From assembly GCF_035440685.1 (NCBI RefSeq), contig NZ_DAORMW010000026.1: 64,000 bases of DNA. One strand, given 5' to 3'. A program made the position numbers and the translations under genes. This DNA comes from Accumulibacter appositus (GTDB lineage: Bacteria; Pseudomonadota; Gammaproteobacteria; Burkholderiales; Rhodocyclaceae). This document shows positions 8,811 to 20,475 of this stretch, one piece after another (within the stretch, counting starts at the first letter, position 1; the number at the start of each line of letters is the position of its first letter). Under the pieces are notes generated by a model. The model was not told where the DNA came from. It made no database searches and saw only the letters and a list, made by a program, of their open reading frames with translations.

Positions 8811-9155
8811 ATGCCTATCGTCACCACCCCCAGCGGTCTGCAGCTGGAGGACATCATCGCCGGCAGCGGCCCGGTTGCCTGTTCCGGCCAGCACGTCATC
8901 GTGCACTACACGGGCTGGCTTGCCGATGGCACGAAGTTCGACTCCAGCGTCGATCGCAACGAGCCCTTCCGTTTCCCGCTCGACGGCAAGCACGTGATTG
9001 CCGGTTGGGAAGAGGGCGTCCCGGGAATGTGCGTGGGCGGCATTCGCCGGCTCACCATCCCCGCCGATCTCGCCTACGGTGCGCGCGGCGCCGGTAGCCT
9101 TATTCCGCCGCACGCGAAGATCATCTTCGAGATCGAGTTGCTGGACATCGCCTGA
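8811..9155 (+). CDS. FKBP-type peptidyl-prolyl isomerase
   Basis: The 114-residue protein is a single minimal FKBP domain: VIVHYTGWLADGTKFDSS near residue 29, PFRFPLDGKHVIAGWEEGVPGMCVGG in the middle, and a C-terminal HAKIIFEIELLDI strand. It catalyses cis-trans isomerisation of proline bonds. It has no signal peptide, so it is cytoplasmic. AGAAGGA sits seven bases before ATG 8811. The next gene begins four bases after the stop, so the two are probably one transcript. Confidence 0.93.
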   Translation: MPIVTTPSGLQLEDIIAGSGPVACSGQHVIVHYTGWLADGTKFDSSVDRNEPFRFPLDGKHVIAGWEEGVPGMCVGGIRRLTIPADLAYGARGAGSLIPPHAKIIFEIELLDIA

Positions 9156-9158
9156 TTG

Positions 9159-10190
9159 ATGGCCGAGCGGCCACGCAAGACCCAGAGCGGAACAAGCGGA
9201 GCGCCCGGAGCAGCTGGAAAGCGGGCGGCGGCAACTCGCCGCGACGGCCGTTCGAATCAGCCGCCAATTGCCGCGGCGGAGCCGTCTCGCGCGCCGCCTG
9301 CGGCCGAGGTCAAAGGGCCGCCACGAGTGCGCCGGATTCCGGCACGCTCGGCATCGCCTGCAGGGTCGAAAGCGCAGACCGGGCAGACGCCGCCGCCCGC
9401 GTCGCTGCCCGGTCGTCCCGCCCAGTCTGCGCAGCCTGCCGCCGTAGCAAGCAGCGCTCCACCGACGGGTGTCCGGATCTCCAAGCTGATGGCCGAGCGA
9501 GGTCTGTGTTCGCGTCGTAACGCCGACGAATATATTGCCCGTGGCTGGGTTTTCGTCGATGGCCGCCGGGTCAGCGAACTTGGCACCCGCGCCGATCCGG
9601 CGGCGGTGATCGTCCTCGACAAGCAAGCGCAGGCGCACCAGCACAGCCGCATGACGATCCTGCTGCACAAGCCGATGGGCTATGTTTCCGGTCAGCCGGA
9701 GCCTGGCTACACGCCGGCGGTGACCCTGATTCAGCCGGAAAATCAGTTCTGCACGGCGGACACGCCAGTATTCCATCCTTCCTGCTTGCAGGGCTTGGCC
9801 CCGGCCGGCCGTTTGGATATCGATTCGACCGGCCTGCTGGTGCTGACTCAGGATGGTCGCGTGGCGCGCCAGCTGATCGGTCAGGAGAGCCGTGTCGACA
9901 AGGAGTATCTGGTTCGTGTCGAAGGGCAGCTTGACGCCAGGGGCCTGGCACTGTTGAATCATGGCCTCAGCCTGGACGAGCGCAAACTGAAACCGGCCAA
10001 GGTCGAGTGGCTGAACGACGATCAGCTGCGTTTCGTGCTCCGCGAGGGACGAAAACGCCAGATCCGGCGCATGTGCGAGCTGGTCGGCCTGCGCGTCAGC
10101 GGCCTCAAGCGAGTCCGTATCGGCGCCGTTCGGCTGGCTGACCTGCCGGTCGGGCAATGGCGCTTCCTGCGCCCGGACGAGGTGTTTTGA
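9159..10190 (+). CDS. rluF: RluF-type 23S rRNA pseudouridine synthase
   Basis: The 343-residue protein has an S4 RNA-binding domain (ISKLMAERGLCSRRNADEYI, about residues 107-126) and a RsuA/RluF-type catalytic domain. APAGRLDIDSTGLL near residue 217 holds the catalytic aspartate. DKEYLVRV and EGRKRQIRRM are also family hallmarks. The first 105 residues are low-complexity Ala/Pro/Arg-rich and absent from short family members, perhaps an RNA-binding tail. RluF modifies U2604 in E. coli; the exact target here is inferred. ATG 9159 was preferred to the TTG directly before it. Confidence 0.85.
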   Translation: MAERPRKTQSGTSGAPGAAGKRAAATRRDGRSNQPPIAAAEPSRAPPAAEVKGPPRVRRIPARSASPAGSKAQTGQTPPPASLPGRPAQSAQPAAVASSAPPTGVRISKLMAERGLCSRRNADEYIARGWVFVDGRRVSELGTRADPAAVIVLDKQAQAHQHSRMTILLHKPMGYVSGQPEPGYTPAVTLIQPENQFCTADTPVFHPSCLQGLAPAGRLDIDSTGLLVLTQDGRVARQLIGQESRVDKEYLVRVEGQLDARGLALLNHGLSLDERKLKPAKVEWLNDDQLRFVLREGRKRQIRRMCELVGLRVSGLKRVRIGAVRLADLPVGQWRFLRPDEVF

Positions 10191-10291
10191 TGCCCGGCTA
10201 GCGCGGCGTTCTCGTTCAGCGGGCGCTGGCTTCGAAACAGGCAATTGCCGCGATTCACCCTGTAACCTTGTTCAGCACGGAGCGAGAACCC

Positions 10292-10771
10292 ATGTTCGAT
10301 CTTTTCAAGTCAGAGCCGTTTGGCGATCCGCAGCTGGGCCAACTCTTGCGGTCCCGCGGGCATTGGCGCGGCTCGATCAGCCTCGGCAGCGACGAAAACG
10401 TTCCGCTGGCCATTTCTGGAACGCGCAGCGCACCAGACGCGCCGGCCTTGCAGGCGGCTCGCGAACTCGGCGCGCGCTTTGCCGGCTGGCGGCCAAGCAT
10501 CGAACAGGCTCTGTTGGAGCATTACGGCCCGTATGCCGAGTCTCTGGCCAGGGGTGAGCTGGGCGAAGCGAGCCCTGCTTTCCCCAAGCTGGTGGACGCG
10601 GCGGATGTCTGGGGCGCGGTCTCCCTGGTGTCTGTTTCGCTGGCTTTTCTGGATGGCAAGGTGAACACCGAATTGGCCTACACGACCCTCTGGGATGAAG
10701 AGCACACCGTTGGCGCCTGTTTTGAGGATGGTGAGTTCGTCGAACTTTGTGGCAGCGTCGTGCCGGTGTGA
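10292..10771 (+). CDS. Hypothetical protein, DUF6985-like
   Basis: The 159-residue protein shows alternating beta structure: a FGDPQLGQLL start, then GHWRGSISL, a central helical piece around ELGARFAGWRPSIEQALLEHY, and a C-terminal LAYTTLWDEEHTVGACFEDGEFVELCGSV. This arrangement resembles DUF6985-type proteins of unknown function, often linked to contact-dependent toxin immunity. That link is from the family and not seen here. The start at 10292 has GGAGCGAG seven bases upstream. It stands between rluF and the convergent murB. Confidence 0.55.
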   Translation: MFDLFKSEPFGDPQLGQLLRSRGHWRGSISLGSDENVPLAISGTRSAPDAPALQAARELGARFAGWRPSIEQALLEHYGPYAESLARGELGEASPAFPKLVDAADVWGAVSLVSVSLAFLDGKVNTELAYTTLWDEEHTVGACFEDGEFVELCGSVVPV

Positions 10772-10791
10772 ACCTAGCGTTGCCGGCCGGT

Positions 10792-11883
10792 TCAGAGAAA
10801 AACCGGCTCGGGCAAGAGCTCGACGCCGAAGCGTTCGCGGACATCGGCCTGAACGGCGTGCGCCAGCGCCAGCACCTCGGCGCCGCGTGCGCCGCCGCGG
10901 TTGACCAGCACCAGCGCCTGCCTCTCGTACATCCCGACGCGGCCCAGATTCCTGCCTTTCCAGCCGCTGCGCTCGATCAACCAGGCAGCCGCCAGCTTGA
11001 CGCGGCCGTCGGGCTGCGGATAGCGCGGAAGATCGGGATGTGCACGGGCCAGTTCTTCGGCGAACGAGCTGCTGACCACCGGGTTGTGGAAGAAGCTGCC
11101 GGCGTTCGGCAGCGTTGTCGGGTCGGGCAGCTTGCGGCTGCGGACGCGGATCACCGCGGCGGCGATTTGCCGGGGAGTGGTGTGGCCGGGGTGGCCGGGG
11201 TGGCAGTCCGGATGGCCGCTCCGAGAGCCTCGCGCATCGTTGCTCCGCTGTTCGTCGAGTGCAGCGGCGAGATCGCCGTAGCCGAGTAGCGGCTGCCATG
11301 CCTTCGGCAGGCGGAAGGTCACCCGGGTGATCACCCGCTGCCCATTCAGGTGCCAGCCTTGCTGCTTGAAAATGCTGTCGCGGTAGGCGAAGTGGCAGTC
11401 GCCGCGATCGAGTCGCAGCGCCCTGCCGGTGAGCATGTCGATGGCTTCGAGGGCATGCAGGCGCTCGCCGACTTCCAGTCCATAGGCGCCGATGTTCTGG
11501 ATCGGCGCGGCGCCGACCGTGCCCGGAATCAGCGCCAGGTTCTCGAGGCCGGGCCAGCCCTGCGCCAGCGTCCACAGCACCAGTTGATGCCAGTTTTCGC
11601 CAGCACCGGCACGGACGTACCAGGCCTGGTCGTCTTCGCCGATCAGCTCGCGACCACGAATCGCCATTTGCAGCAGCAGGCCATCGAAGTCGCCGGTCAA
11701 CACCAGATTGCTGCCGGCGCCGCAGACGAAGCGGCGCGGCCGCTGCCTGCCGGCGAGCATCGCCAGTTGCGTGCTGCAGCGGATTTCCGCGTGCAGGGCG
11801 GCCCGGCCCGGCAAGCGCAGGGTCGTTCGGGTGCCGAGGTCGACGTCACGCTCGACGAAGTCGGGCAGCTCTGACGCGCTCAC
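10792..11883 (-). CDS. murB: UDP-N-acetylenolpyruvoylglucosamine reductase MurB
   Basis: MurB reduces UDP-GlcNAc-enolpyruvate to UDP-MurNAc with NADPH and FAD in peptidoglycan synthesis. The FAD-binding part shows VCGAGSNLVLTGDFDGLLL near residue 54 and LALIPGTVGAAPIQNIGAYG near 115. The C-terminal part shows PNAGSFFHNP near 262, with the catalytic serine, and PEPVFL at the end. An extra segment of about 25 residues rich in Gly, His and Pro (about 215-240) interrupts the region before RQIAAAVIRVRSRKLPDP. It looks like expansion of a GHP repeat and should form a surface loop. Confidence 0.95.
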   Translation of the reverse strand: MSASELPDFVERDVDLGTRTTLRLPGRAALHAEIRCSTQLAMLAGRQRPRRFVCGAGSNLVLTGDFDGLLLQMAIRGRELIGEDDQAWYVRAGAGENWHQLVLWTLAQGWPGLENLALIPGTVGAAPIQNIGAYGLEVGERLHALEAIDMLTGRALRLDRGDCHFAYRDSIFKQQGWHLNGQRVITRVTFRLPKAWQPLLGYGDLAAALDEQRSNDARGSRSGHPDCHPGHPGHTTPRQIAAAVIRVRSRKLPDPTTLPNAGSFFHNPVVSSSFAEELARAHPDLPRYPQPDGRVKLAAAWLIERSGWKGRNLGRVGMYERQALVLVNRGGARGAEVLALAHAVQADVRERFGVELLPEPVFL

Positions 11884-11934
11884 CCTTGCCCCTTCCCTTA
11901 GTCTTGTCGCCTGCCCGGCCGCCCGCGCAGCCGT

Positions 11935-15642
<3,708 letters not shown>

Positions 15643-15676
15643 GGCTATTCCTTGTCTACTGGTGCGGCGCTGCAAA

Positions 15677-15710
15677 ACAAAAAACCCGTCGGCGCAAAGC
15701 TCGACGGGTT
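15677..15710 (-). terminator. Intrinsic terminator in the metH leader
   Basis: On the minus strand CCCGTCG and CGACGGG pair around a 10-base loop (about 15708-15685) and run into TTTTTTGTTTT. It stands between the riboswitch-like element and the metH start, so it should act as a SAM-dependent attenuator. Confidence 0.8.
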
Positions 15711-15721
15711 CTGATCTGGCT

Positions 15722-15778
15722 TCGCTTTAGCGGTATTTTTAACGCGCCCGCAATCTGTTTACGTCAAATCGGCGCGAA
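15722..15778 (-). ncRNA. SAM-II-like riboswitch upstream of metH
   Basis: Read on the minus strand the element matches the SAM-II layout closely: TCGCGCC, then GATTTGAC, then ATTGCG, then GGCGCG closing the P1 stem, then an 11-base A-rich stretch TTAAAAATACC and the conserved GCTAAA. The order, the 11-base spacing before GCTAAA and the UUGC before the closing stem all agree with the family. SAM-II binds S-adenosylmethionine and usually represses methionine genes. It is best known from alphaproteobacteria. Confidence 0.78.
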
Positions 15779-15806
15779 CCCGGCATGCTAACGCGGGCAG
15801 GAGGCG

Positions 15807-15835
15807 AATCTACCCGCCAGGGAAATGCTTGTCAA
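15807..15835 (-). promoter_or_regulatory. Sigma-70 promoter of metH
   Basis: Minus strand TTGACA (15835-15830) is a perfect -35 box. A 17-base spacer leads to TAGATT (15812-15807) as the -10 box. Transcription would start near 15800, just ahead of the riboswitch. Confidence 0.75.
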
Positions 15836-16179
15836 GCCGGCCGGTCGGCGCGCTGATTCTCCTTGCGGCGGTGCAAAAAGCTGCGGACGCAGACCGCTTA
15901 GCGCCGCCGTCGCAGCGCTGCGCTGGATCGCCGGCACTTGCCGGGCGGGCGCCTGCCGACGACCGGTGTCGGCCTAGCTCCAGGGCAGCCGCTTCTTGCT
16001 CGGCCCGCTTGCGTAAAGATCCCACTGCCCGCCAAAGGTCAATGATTGCTATGATTCCTGCTGTTCTGCATGCGGGTTGCCGTCGGGCAGCCATCCCCAG
16101 CTCGTGATTCTGCGCCCTGCGCCGCTCGGCACCGCACACGCAAGCGAGCAGTGAAACGGCAATCAGGAGGCAGCAGCCC
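15836..16179. other. Intergenic region between divergent metH and the RatA-like gene
   Basis: I see no supported gene here. A 132-residue minus-strand frame is low complexity and matches nothing recognisable. The promoter of the RatA-like gene and glnS should lie toward the right end. Confidence 0.5.
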
Positions 16180-16641
16180 ATGGCAACCCATCGCGAAAGC
16201 CGTGCCATTGCAGTGCCAGCCGAGTGCCTGTTCGATGTCGTCGCCGATGTCGAGCGCTATCCCGAGTTCGTGCCACTGGTTCATGCTGCAAGGATCGTTC
16301 ACCGCGAAGAGGCGGCCTACGAGACCGAGCAGAGCCTGGCGCTTGGAGTACTGCTGCATCGCTTCCGCACGCGCACCGAGCTCGATCGCCCGCACCGGAT
16401 CAGCGTCCGTTCCAATGACCGCTCGTTCGCGCACTTCGACATTCGCTGGGCCTTCACGCCTTTCGGCGACGATCGCTGCCAGGTCGACTTCGCGCTCGAC
16501 TGCGAGACCCGCTCCTTGCTGTTGATGCCGGTGATCCAGCTGATGGTCGTGCCGATGGCTGCCGGCATGGTCAGCGCCTTCGAAACGCGAGCGCACGCGC
16601 TGGCCACGAAAAGCGGCGGCGCTGCCAGCGCGGGCGGGTAA
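16180..16641 (+). CDS. RatA/Coq10-family START-like protein
   Basis: The 153-residue protein fits the polyketide cyclase/COQ10 family that includes RatA. It starts with a strand (ESRAIAVPAECLFDVVADVERYPEFVPLV), has the WAFTPFGDDRCQVDFALDCE strand pair, and ends with a long helix (LMVVPMAAGMVSAFETRAHAL). Coq10 proteins bind ubiquinone; E. coli RatA was reported to bind 50S subunits, but that role is not established here. In many beta- and gammaproteobacteria the gene lies near smpB, not glnS. It starts 33 bases before glnS counting from its stop, so the two may be cotranscribed. Confidence 0.82.
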   Translation: MATHRESRAIAVPAECLFDVVADVERYPEFVPLVHAARIVHREEAAYETEQSLALGVLLHRFRTRTELDRPHRISVRSNDRSFAHFDIRWAFTPFGDDRCQVDFALDCETRSLLLMPVIQLMVVPMAAGMVSAFETRAHALATKSGGAASAGG

Positions 16642-16673
16642 AATGCGAGGCTTCTCGAATCAAGGATCGCCCC

Positions 16674-18521
16674 GTGAGCCAGGAGCCAGGTAGCAAGGCG
16701 TCGAGCAGCTCCGCAGTCGCCAGCAGCAACTTCATCCGCAACATCATCGAAGCCGACCTCGCTGCCGGCAAGCACGCGACGCGCCGCTGGTCGGGCCAGC
16801 CCGGACCGGCCGCGCAGCAACTTGCCGGGGCGCTCGACCCGGCAAGAATCCGCACCCGCTTTCCGCCGGAACCGAACGGCTATCTGCACTTTGGCCACGC
16901 CAAGTCGATCTGCCTGAACTTCGGGTTGGCGCAGGACTACGGTGGTCGCTGCCATCTGCGCTTCGATGACACCAACCCGGAGAAGGAAGAGCAGGAATAC
17001 GTCGATTCGATCGTCGACGCCGTGCATTGGCTGGGCTTCTCCTGGTCAGGCCCGCTCGCCGAGGGCTCGGCAGACAGCGAGAGCAACCTCTACTTCGCGT
17101 CCAACTACTTCGACTGGATGGTCGAGTTCGCCGAATACCTGATCGGCAGCGGTCACGCCTATGTCGATAGCCAGAGCGCTGAGGAAATGCGCGCCAGTCG
17201 CGGCACGCTCACCGAAGCCGGTGCCGATTCGCCGTTTCGTCAGCGCAGCGCCGAGGAGAGCATGGATCTCTTCAAGCGCATGCAGCAGGGCGAGTTTCCG
17301 GATGGCACGCACATCCTGCGCGCGCGCATCGACATGACGGCGGGAAACATCAACCTGCGCGACCCGGCGATCTATCGCATCCGCCACGCGACGCACCACA
17401 ACACCGGCGACCGCTGGTGCGTCTATCCGATGTACACCTATGCGCATCCGATCGAGGACGCACTCGAGAACATCAGCCACTCGATCTGCACGCTCGAATT
17501 CGCCGACCAGCGCCCGTTCTACGACTGGTTGCTCGAACGGCTGGCCGAAGGCGGCCTCTTGCAGCGGCCGCTGCCGCAACAGATCGAGTTCTCGCGCCTG
17601 AACCTGACTTACATCGTCCTTTCGAAGCGCAAGCTGATCCAGTTGGTCGAGGAAGGGCACGTCGCCGGCTGGGACGACCCGCGTCTGCCGACCCTGGTCG
17701 GCGCGCGCCGCCGCGGCTACCCGGCGGCAGGTTTTCGTCTCTTTGCCGAGCGCGTCGGGGTCTCGAAATCGGACTCGCTGATCGAGTACTCGCTGCTCGA
17801 AGACTGCATGCGCGAAGTGCTCAACGAAGCAGCCGAACGCCGCGTCGCGGTGCTCGATCCGCTCAAGCTGATCATCGACAACTATCCGGCCGGCGAGAGC
17901 GAGGAGTGCTTCGCGCCCAATCACCCGCTGAAGCCGGAAACCGGCAAGCGCGCAATGCCTTTTGGCCGCGAGCTGTGGATCGAACGCGAAGACTTCATGG
18001 CGCAACCGAGCAAGGGCTACCATCGTCTCTATCCCGGCAACATGGCTCGTCTGCGTTATGCCTATGTGGTCAAATGCACCGGCTTCGACCTGGACGACAG
18101 CGGCGCTGTCAGCGCCGTTCATTGCGAATACTTTCCCGACTCGAAGAGCGGTACGCCCGGCGCCGATGGCTACAAGGTCAAGGGCAATCTGCACTGGATA
18201 GCGCTTGCCGAGGCCTGTCGCGCCGAAGTCCGCCTCTACGACCGGCTGTTCTCCGTGCCGTCACCGGGTGCCCGGCGCGAAGGCGATCCCGAAGGTGTCG
18301 AACGCGATTTCCGCGCGGACCTGAATCCGGACAGCATGCGCGTCATCCAGGCCTGGCTCGAGCCGTCGCTGAAGACAGTGCAGGTGGAGGAGTGCTTCCA
18401 GTTCGAACGGCACGGCTACTTCGTTGCCGATCGCATTGACTCGCAGCCCGGCGCCCCGGTCTTCAATCGCACGGTGACGCTCAGGGATTCGTGGTCGGTG
18501 AAGGGCGGCGCGCGCAAGTGA
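16674..18521 (+). CDS. glnS: Glutaminyl-tRNA synthetase GlnS
   Basis: The enzyme charges tRNA-Gln with glutamine. The 615-residue protein has the class I HIGH-type motif in FPPEPNGYLHFGHAKS near residue 64 and the KMSKS-type motif VLSKRKL near residue 317. It has the C-terminal anticodon-binding beta barrels. The first 20 residues are Ser/Ala-rich and poorly conserved. The start is GTG 16674 with AAGGA eight bases upstream. Presence of glnS fits a beta- or gammaproteobacterium. Confidence 0.96.
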   Translation: MSQEPGSKASSSSAVASSNFIRNIIEADLAAGKHATRRWSGQPGPAAQQLAGALDPARIRTRFPPEPNGYLHFGHAKSICLNFGLAQDYGGRCHLRFDDTNPEKEEQEYVDSIVDAVHWLGFSWSGPLAEGSADSESNLYFASNYFDWMVEFAEYLIGSGHAYVDSQSAEEMRASRGTLTEAGADSPFRQRSAEESMDLFKRMQQGEFPDGTHILRARIDMTAGNINLRDPAIYRIRHATHHNTGDRWCVYPMYTYAHPIEDALENISHSICTLEFADQRPFYDWLLERLAEGGLLQRPLPQQIEFSRLNLTYIVLSKRKLIQLVEEGHVAGWDDPRLPTLVGARRRGYPAAGFRLFAERVGVSKSDSLIEYSLLEDCMREVLNEAAERRVAVLDPLKLIIDNYPAGESEECFAPNHPLKPETGKRAMPFGRELWIEREDFMAQPSKGYHRLYPGNMARLRYAYVVKCTGFDLDDSGAVSAVHCEYFPDSKSGTPGADGYKVKGNLHWIALAEACRAEVRLYDRLFSVPSPGARREGDPEGVERDFRADLNPDSMRVIQAWLEPSLKTVQVEECFQFERHGYFVADRIDSQPGAPVFNRTVTLRDSWSVKGGARK

Positions 18522-18527
18522 CGCCCT

Positions 18528-18612
18528 TGCTGCTTCGCTGCGCTCGCAATGACAGCCGAGGCGGCACAAGCCCCGACGCCGTCACTGCGAGGAGCGAAGC
18601 GACGCGGCAGTC
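18528..18612. repeat. Palindromic intergenic repeat (CGAGGAGCGAAGCGACG type)
   Basis: Two opposed copies of a common bacterial repeat lie just past glnS: TTCGCTGCGCTCGCAATGAC at about 18533-18552 and, inverted, TCACTGCGAGGAGCGAAGCG from 18582. A related 16-base string is at 1334-1349. It probably forms a stem-loop in the glnS 3' end. Confidence 0.65.
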
Positions 18613-18757
18613 CAGGGACCACCAATCGGGTTGCGTTGAAGCCCTCGGCGTTCACGGCAAGGGGCGGCGGTGCCTTGCCGCGTTTCCTATGACACCAGCT
18701 TGGTCGTGGTCGCCCGTCGGGGTGACGAGCGAACGGAAAGTCTTTTTCGCCCGATAA

Positions 18758-18807
18758 ATCGGGCTCCTACAGAGGCAGGCGCGCTGTTCTTTGGGTAGGA
18801 GCCCGAT
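18758..18807. terminator. Hairpin between convergent glnS and arsC
   Basis: ATCGGGCTCCTAC (18758-18770) and GTAGGAGCCCGAT (18795-18807) are perfect 13-base inverted arms. No long T-run follows, so this may be a REP-type element serving both convergent genes and not a classic terminator. Confidence 0.5.
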
Positions 18808-18825
18808 CGTTCGCGATCTGTCAGT

Positions 18826-19179
18826 TCAAAGCAACTCCAGCACTTTCTCCGGTGGCCTGCCGAGAACCGCCCGTTCGCCGCGCACGGCGATCGGCCGCTC
18901 GATGAGAATCGGGTGCGTCGCCAGCGCCTCCAGCCACTCCTCGTCGCTCAGCGTGCGCCCGGCGTAGTGCTCCTTGAAGACCGCTTCGCCGCGGCGAACG
19001 ATCTCCTCGGGTTTCAGGCCCAGCTTGTCCAGCAGCGCGCGCAGTTCTTCGCGGCTCGGTGGCGTCGCCAGGTAGTCGACGATCTCGGCGTCGATGCCCC
19101 TCTCGGCGATCAACTGGCAGGCGGCGCGGCTCTTCGAGCAGCGCTTGTTGTGATAGATGCGCAGGGGAGTGTCGTTCAT
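18826..19179 (-). CDS. arsC: ArsC-family arsenate reductase-like protein
   Basis: The 117-residue protein has the glutaredoxin-type ArsC fold. The catalytic cysteine is in HNKRCSKSRAA near residue 14. The second half shows EAVFKEHYAGRTLSDEEWLEALATHPILIERPIAV with the typical RPI motif. It would reduce arsenate with glutathione and glutaredoxin, or be a YfgD/Spx-like paralogue; no arsenic efflux gene is nearby, so the substrate is inferred. It lies directly downstream of an ABC permease on the same strand. Confidence 0.85.
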   Translation of the reverse strand: MNDTPLRIYHNKRCSKSRAACQLIAERGIDAEIVDYLATPPSREELRALLDKLGLKPEEIVRRGEAVFKEHYAGRTLSDEEWLEALATHPILIERPIAVRGERAVLGRPPEKVLELL

Positions 19180-19269
19180 GGGCTCTTCTCTTGTCAGGGG
19201 TGGTCATGTGGTCGTGGGAAGCGCCGGCAGCGCCAGCCTGCGACGGCAGATGGCTAATGATCGCACAGC

Positions 19270-20475
19270 TCATTCAGCACGCAAGGCGTCAACCGCGTTC
19301 AGGCGTGCCGCGCGCCGGGCCGGCAGAACCCCGGCCAGCAGGCCGATGAGCACGGCGATGAGTTCGGCCAGGGCGACAAAGCTGAGCGGCGTGTGCACCG
19401 GCAGCGCCGGCACCAGCAGGTGAATCAGCTGCGCCAGGCCGAAGCCGAGCAGCAGTCCGAACAGGCCGCCGAGTGCCGAGAGGGCGACCGCCTCGCCGAG
19501 AAAGAGCCCGAGAATCGTTCGCCGCGGCGCCCCCAAGGCGACCAGCAGGCCGATTTCGCCGGTGCGTTCGCTGACCGCGATGGTCATGATGGTGACGATG
19601 CCGACGCCGCCGACGAGCAGCGAGATGCTGCCCAGCGCCCCGACGGCCATGGTCAGCACGTCGAGGATGTTCGACAGCGTGCGCAGCATGTCTTCCTGGG
19701 TGGTGATCGTGAAATCCTCGCGGCCGTGGCGAGCCGTCAGCGTGCTCCTGACCAGCGCGCTGACGCCGGCGGCACGCACCCCTTCCTCGTACGACAGGTC
19801 GATCTTCATGATCCCGTCGCGGTTGTACAGCTCGAGCGCGCGTGCCGTCGGGATGTACGCGGCGTCGTCGAGATCGATGCCCAGGAACTGCCCCTTGGCT
19901 TCGAGGACGCCGATGACGCGAAACTGCATGCCGCCGACGTGTACCTTGGCACCGAGCGGGTTGGCGGTGCCGAACAGCTCCTCCTTGAGGCGTGCGCCGA
20001 GGACCATGAAGGCGCGCGCGCTGTCGGCGTCCTCGGCGGGCAGGAACTGGCCGCTGCGCACCTTGATGCTGAACACCTTGAGCATGTCGGGGCTGACGCC
20101 ATTGACCGTCGTGCGCCGCAATCGGCCATTGGCATTGACTTCGGTATTGCCCCAGACGGTCGCCGTCATGCCGGTGATGTGCGGCAGGCGTTCGAGGGCG
20201 CGTGCGTCGTCGAGCGTCAGCGGCCGCACCGAAGTCGGGATGCCGCTCGGCGCGTGCCCGGCGGTCTTCGTCCGGCCGGGAGCGACGCTGATTACATTGG
20301 TGCCGAACTGGGTGAATTCGGCGAGCACGAAGCGATGGATGCCTTCGCCGATCGAGGTCAGCAGGATCACCGCCGCAACGCCGACGGCAATGCCGAGCAG
20401 GGTCAGAAAGCTGCGCAGGCGGTGCGCGGTGATGGCGCGCAGGGCGAGGTGCAGGGAGTCGCGGGGGCGAATCAT
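19270..20475 (-). CDS. MacB/FtsX-type ABC transporter permease (second)
   Basis: The 401-residue protein has an N-terminal membrane segment (LRSFLTLLGIAVGVAAVILLTS), a large periplasmic MacB_PCD domain, and three C-terminal membrane segments ending ARRAARLNAVDALRAE. It is clearly paralogous to the permease at 33730-34938. That pair, with adaptor and ATPase at 34.9-36.9 kb, matches a common four-gene efflux operon. Here the gene is separated from them by the defence island, and its ATG (20475) overlaps the hipA stop in ATGA form. It has no ATPase of its own nearby. Confidence 0.88.
   Translation of the reverse strand: MIRPRDSLHLALRAITAHRLRSFLTLLGIAVGVAAVILLTSIGEGIHRFVLAEFTQFGTNVISVAPGRTKTAGHAPSGIPTSVRPLTLDDARALERLPHITGMTATVWGNTEVNANGRLRRTTVNGVSPDMLKVFSIKVRSGQFLPAEDADSARAFMVLGARLKEELFGTANPLGAKVHVGGMQFRVIGVLEAKGQFLGIDLDDAAYIPTARALELYNRDGIMKIDLSYEEGVRAAGVSALVRSTLTARHGREDFTITTQEDMLRTLSNILDVLTMAVGALGSISLLVGGVGIVTIMTIAVSERTGEIGLLVALGAPRRTILGLFLGEAVALSALGGLFGLLLGFGLAQLIHLLVPALPVHTPLSFVALAELIAVLIGLLAGVLPARRAARLNAVDALRAE

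Noticed and set aside
15810..16208. Minus-strand frame of 132 codons between metH and the RatA-like gene
   Set aside because: Overlaps the metH promoter and the RatA start; low complexity, no motif.
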